Below, one piece after another: positions 62,567-64,000 of a stretch of 64,000 nucleotides of DNA. Where the stretch lies: the NCBI GenBank assembly GCA_963768715.1, contig CAVYJC010000002.1, forward strand, positions 248,001-312,000, in the 5' to 3' direction. Every line of letters begins with the position of its first letter. Within the stretch, counting starts at the first letter, position 1. The DNA comes from DATKEJ01 sp963768715 (lineage in GTDB: Bacteria; Bacteroidota; Rhodothermia; Rhodothermales; DATKEJ01). Under the pieces are notes generated by a model. It worked only from the letters and a program-made list of their open reading frames with translations, had not been told where the DNA came from and searched no databases. The position numbers and the translations under genes are program-made.

Positions 62567-64000
62567 CTACCTCACCACCGTCATAGATCTCGTATACACC
62601 CCTCGGTCCGTTTTGAGGCGGAGCCAGTAATTGCCCGGCGCAACGAGCATGCCGGCGTCGTCAGTTCCGTCCCAATACGTCGATTGCGCGCCTGCCGAAT
62701 GGAGGCCGTCGACGAGCCGCCGGACTGTTTGCCCCAGCGCATTCGAGATGGTTAGCTCGACGTCACCGGGCGTTTCCAACTCGTACAGAACCGAGACGGG
62801 CCCGCGTGACGGATTCGGGTATCGCTCAAGGAGCATGCTGGACTCCGGGAGTTCGGAACCTTCGACTGCAGTTGGAAAGAGCACATCACCCGTCAACGCA
62901 TCTACTATAAACTGTTGCGAGACGAAAGTCGTGTTGTCGTTGTACGAAACAACCCAGGCCGGCTGCGGATCTACGACCGACCCGGACTTACCGGCTTCCC
63001 AACTTTGGATCGTCTTGCCATGCTGTCCTTTCGAGACCGGAACCTGAACATTGTACAGGCCCGCCTGGATGAACACGTCCATGTTTTGCATCCGAAACTC
63101 GGAGCCTCCGGCGCCTTCGGCCGCTTCGAGGGCCACCGAAGAATCGACCCAGCCGTCGGGGAGGTTGATCGCTGGGTCCAGGTCCCCCCCTTCACCACCG
63201 AGAGACACATTGTCGAGCAACACGACGTAGCCGAAATTAAGGGCAACCCCGAGGGTATCCTCGGAAGCGGCGGAGTAGAATATGTACAGCCACGTGCCGG
63301 CCTGTCCGTCCGGAGTCAACTCGCCGCCCTGAATTCCCGACAGTGCAGCATCCGCATGAACCGACCGGGCCAATGCAACAACGTCGTCATAGGTCGCACG
63401 GGCGGTGGCACTGGCGGAGTGAATTTCCACGTCGACGCCGGTGACCTCCTGGCCACCCGAAATCGTGATTTCATCGGGTACGAGATCACCGTTGGCGTCG
63501 TAGAATCCAATCCCTTCCCCCGCCACGCCCGCGTTCGGCTCGCCGTTATGGTCGACGTCTCTGAACGCGGTGGGCAGAAAGGTACCATCGGGTGCGTAGT
63601 CAATCTGGTAAGAACCGTCTTCGCCGGTTACGACCGCCGCTCCCGTAAATTGCGGTCCGTCGTCACCTTCCTGGTCGTCGGCGGTGAGGAAGTCGGGTGG
63701 GAAGAGCGCAACAACAGCGTTCTGCGGCGTCGATTCGGGAAAGGACACCTTGCCCGAAACAGAACCCGTCGGCAGCGTACCGGTGGAGAACGTCCACGCA
63801 TACGGTCGATCCAGCTGGTCGCCGGACTCCGCTTTTGCGCCGAGAAGAACGACCGTGTACTGCGTGTCGTCGTTCAAGAGAACATTGACCGTCAACTGGG
63901 TGCGGGAGCCGTTCAAAGAGTAACCCAGAGGCTGTCCGGTCGCGGGAGATATCTGGGCTCCAATGAAGAAGCCCTCTTCTCCTCCGAACAAAGCCGTAGT
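62567..64000 (-). CDS. Secreted Ig-like (Big_5) T9SS protein, 5' end outside window
   Basis: The frame is open to the last base of the window, so the N-terminus is missing; about 477 residues are visible. The start of the visible part resembles the end of a Big_5 Ig-like domain (NVLLNDDTQYTVVLLGAKAESGDQLDRPYAWTFSTG). A beta-sandwich of the carboxypeptidase-regulatory kind follows (GSVSGKVSFPESTPQNAVVALF...FRDVDHNGEPNAG). The C-terminal sorting domain begins LERYPNPSRGPVSVLYEL and ends RSMTVVR. No enzyme motif. Convergent with the YWTD-propeller gene. Confidence 0.75.
   Translation of the reverse strand, partial: TTALFGGEEGFFIGAQISPATGQPLGYSLNGSRTQLTVNVLLNDDTQYTVVLLGAKAESGDQLDRPYAWTFSTGTLPTGSVSGKVSFPESTPQNAVVALFPPDFLTADDQEGDDGPQFTGAAVVTGEDGSYQIDYAPDGTFLPTAFRDVDHNGEPNAGVAGEGIGFYDANGDLVPDEITISGGQEVTGVDVEIHSASATARATYDDVVALARSVHADAALSGIQGGELTPDGQAGTWLYIFYSAASEDTLGVALNFGYVVLLDNVSLGGEGGDLDPAINLPDGWVDSSVALEAAEGAGGSEFRMQNMDVFIQAGLYNVQVPVSKGQHGKTIQSWEAGKSGSVVDPQPAWVVSYNDNTTFVSQQFIVDALTGDVLFPTAVEGSELPESSMLLERYPNPSRGPVSVLYELETPGDVELTISNALGQTVRRLVDGLHSAGAQSTYWDGTDDAGMLVAPGNYWLRLKTDRGVYTRSMTVVR

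Overview
The window looks like chromosomal DNA from a marine or halophilic member of the Rhodothermota/Balneolota side of the Bacteroidota. Supporting signs are a SusC/SusD pair, a GH97 enzyme, a PorV/PorQ-type barrel and many secreted proteins ending in the type IX secretion (T9SS) sorting domain with a YPNPFNPSTT-like motif. Several genes have a good Shine-Dalgarno, which fits Rhodothermota better than classical Bacteroidia. No rRNA, tRNA, CRISPR array, prophage or complete insertion sequence was recognised. The lineage is an inference.

Layout. 1-14.6 kb: a partial coiled-coil gene, a small membrane protein, then three tandem paralogous two-component sensors (secreted beta-propeller, Y_Y_Y domain, one membrane helix, GAF, histidine kinase). 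A four-helix-bundle gene lies between the first two, and a PD40-repeat lipoprotein follows. 14.6-24.5 kb: PadR regulator, Ada DNA-repair protein, ring-cleavage dioxygenase/glyoxalase plus alpha/beta-hydrolase pair, small lipoprotein, GNAT acetyltransferase, phosphoenolpyruvate carboxylase, coiled-coil lipoprotein and a small outer-membrane barrel. 24.8-37.8 kb (minus strand): TonB-dependent receptor, 1196-residue T9SS-tailed protein, PorV/PorQ protein, starch-binding protein with an internal 939-bp duplication, and a secreted GH13 alpha-amylase. 37.9-39.9 kb: an SGNH-hydrolase/TPR protein. 39.9-49.8 kb (minus strand): SusC, SusD, GH97 glucosidase and MalE-MalF-MalG. Together the two minus-strand loci can bind, cut, import and hydrolyse starch or maltodextrin. 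50.3-64 kb: repetitive accessory region with three related secreted repeat proteins (two decayed, one intact), an AraC remnant, a frameshifted ScyD/E-like lipoprotein, a MITE-like element, a TPM-domain protein, a YWTD-propeller protein and a partial T9SS protein.

Three things stand out. First, the intergenic spaces hold degenerate tandem arrays of 7-bp or, at fewer loci, 8-bp units. The period is constant but the unit differs from locus to locus, and arrays often start at a stop codon. Second, the three secreted repeat genes share a leader of about 120-130 nt. In two copies it can fold into mutually exclusive hairpins, one of which covers the ribosome binding site. The genes also share a terminator cassette. 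Third, many genes carry 1-nt frameshifts, clustered at 4.9-17.7 kb and 50-56 kb and absent from the 32 kb between. All frameshift calls were made by reading alternative frames against paralogs or family expectation; no search or read data were available.
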